From: Kalaharituber pfeilii
Taxonomy: Eukaryota > Ascomycota > Pezizomycetes > Pezizales > Pezizaceae
Direction: 5' to 3'
DNA length: 64,000 nucleotides
Assembly: GCA_015179045.1 (NCBI GenBank)
Contig: WHUZ01000023.1
Location: forward strand, 186,001-250,000
Below the pieces are notes generated by a model that did not search any database, was not told where the DNA came from, and worked only from the letters and a program-made list of their open reading frames with translations. Position 1 is the first letter of the stretch. Every line of letters starts with the position of its first letter. Shown here in pieces: positions 62,873 to 64,000 of this stretch. Made by a program: the position numbers and the translations under genes.

Positions 62873-63927
62873 CTTTGCGGCGTATCTATTCGCGGGTAAC
62901 TTCGATTTCAAATTTTCTGCTGTTTTTCTATCACCATGGTCCGAACACAAGGCCCCCTATGGTGCACCTCCGAGTCTACCTCAAGATTCCCCGCAATGTG
63001 AACTAGCAATTATCTGTCGACTTCGTATACCAAGCGGTCGTTGCTACGCTGCGACACAATGTAATGCGCTCCTTCCCTCCCTTCGGCCTTCGTTTCTTCA
63101 ACGTCGGGTAGAGTCGTTAAGGAGACCCAGCTTGGGATGCAAAGCCAAGATCTCAGTCCAGAGGGACATCTGCCACTATCTAATCTCATCATGTAACTGC
63201 AATCTAATCTAATCAGATCGGGATTGTCACAACTCTGCAGTACGAGCCGACATTACCCAGTCCAATAGGACGCCGCACCGTCACGATCTCAAGATTGAGG
63301 TGTGATTCGGTTCCTGGTTGACGTTTTTCTTCGTCTTTCGTCAATCTCGCCACATTCCTCATCCAACATCTTCTCTTCGCTCTAGAATTTTTTATCCTAT
63401 CTAGTTTGTATAATGTGTAAGTGGAATCAAATCCTAGTTCTTGTTGCAGTGTTGGAATGCAAGATACCAATATCGCCGGACGCCGGACTGAGATTGCATC
63501 CGCACTGGCATTTGGTATCTGCAATTGCTTTGTGTGTTGCCCGAATACCTGATGCGAAGTGTAATCATACCCGGGAACGAGAACAATCATACCCGGCCAA
63601 CTGCAATTGATAGGAAATGCTACTTTGTTCGCATGGACTGTTATCTGGCTGGTTATCTACCTCGCGATGTCTATCTGCAGACACCCACAGGCCCTAATAT
63701 CCCACAAATTCCAATTACTAACTCTAGATCTGTGTACTACAGAAGTTCGATTTGGTCTCTTCCACCACTACACCACTACCTTCAGGCACTGTCGCACCGT
63801 TCTTCCTTCCCTAGACTTCTATTCATCTCCGCCTGCTACAGAGAAACGCACATCCCAAGTGCGTTCTGACCTGACCCACCGGAAATCCAGATTCGCGTCA
63901 CCCTCTTTTCCGGCTCCCTTAGTAACA
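62873..63927. promoter_or_regulatory. Divergent intergenic region between MRP17 and the truncated last gene
   Basis: 1055 bp between outward-facing starts. No gene found. The last 100 bp are pyrimidine-rich, as expected of a leader for the gene at 63928. Confidence 0.4.
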
Positions 63928-64000
63928 ATGGCTACAACAACTCTCCTCCGCCCACTGATGCGCTCCTCCCTGCGCTCCTTCGCCCGCACAATACCCATCA
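63928..64000 (+). CDS. 5' end of a gene with a mitochondrial-type N-terminus (truncated)
   Basis: An ATG in good context (acaATGG) opens a frame that reads MATTTLLRPLMRSSLRSFAR and runs off the end of the window. The visible part is rich in Arg, Ser and Leu and has no acidic residue, the pattern of a cleavable mitochondrial presequence. The product cannot be named from 24 codons. Confidence 0.6.
   Translation, partial: MATTTLLRPLMRSSLRSFARTIPI

Overview
The window is nuclear DNA from a filamentous ascomycete (Pezizomycotina). The genes carry short GT..AG introns, mostly 55-105 nt with CTAAC/CTGAT-like branch sites. The proteins are fungal: an alpha-arrestin, Ubp1, Mhr1, Dcn1, mitofusin Fzo1, ESCRT-III Vps2, a fungal complex I subunit and Mrp17. 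The low gene density and a decayed CRN/RHS-type ATPase gene would suit an expanded genome such as that of a Pezizomycete. That placement is a guess from style, not from a diagnostic sequence.

Layout. Positions 1-2831 hold a C-tract-rich upstream region and a three-exon alpha-arrestin gene with PPxY motifs. Positions 2832-9546 show no gene. Positions 9547-11367 (minus) encode a multi-pass membrane protein of unknown function. Between 11.4 and 39.9 kb I find no intact gene. The only recognisable coding material there is a frameshifted pseudogene at about 13.3-15.0 kb; the rest is unannotatable sequence with simple repeats and palindromes. Positions 39892-41160 encode a serine-rich single-exon protein of unknown function behind a GC-rich upstream region.

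From 45.3 kb the window becomes gene-dense: membrane-anchored deubiquitinase Ubp1 (minus), Mhr1/mL67 (plus), Dcn1 (plus, six exons), Fzo1 (plus, four exons), Vps2 (minus, five exons), complex I subunit NUXM (plus), Mrp17/bS6m (minus), and the first 73 nt of a gene whose N-terminus looks like a mitochondrial presequence. Neighbours are arranged as divergent pairs (UBP1/MHR1, VPS2/NUXM, MRP17/last gene) and convergent pairs (FZO1/VPS2, NUXM/MRP17).

Functional themes. Three genes belong to ubiquitin or NEDD8 biology: the arrestin adaptor for a Rsp5-type ligase, Ubp1 and Dcn1. Four or five of the eight genes from 45.3 kb on serve mitochondria: outer-membrane fusion (Fzo1), mitoribosome and mtDNA recombination (Mhr1/mL67), mitoribosome (Mrp17), complex I (NUXM) and probably the truncated last gene. 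Vps2 is core ESCRT-III. I see no convincing tRNA, rRNA, CRISPR array or intact transposon. Exon boundaries were worked out by hand from splice signals, reading frame and family knowledge; no transcript evidence was available.
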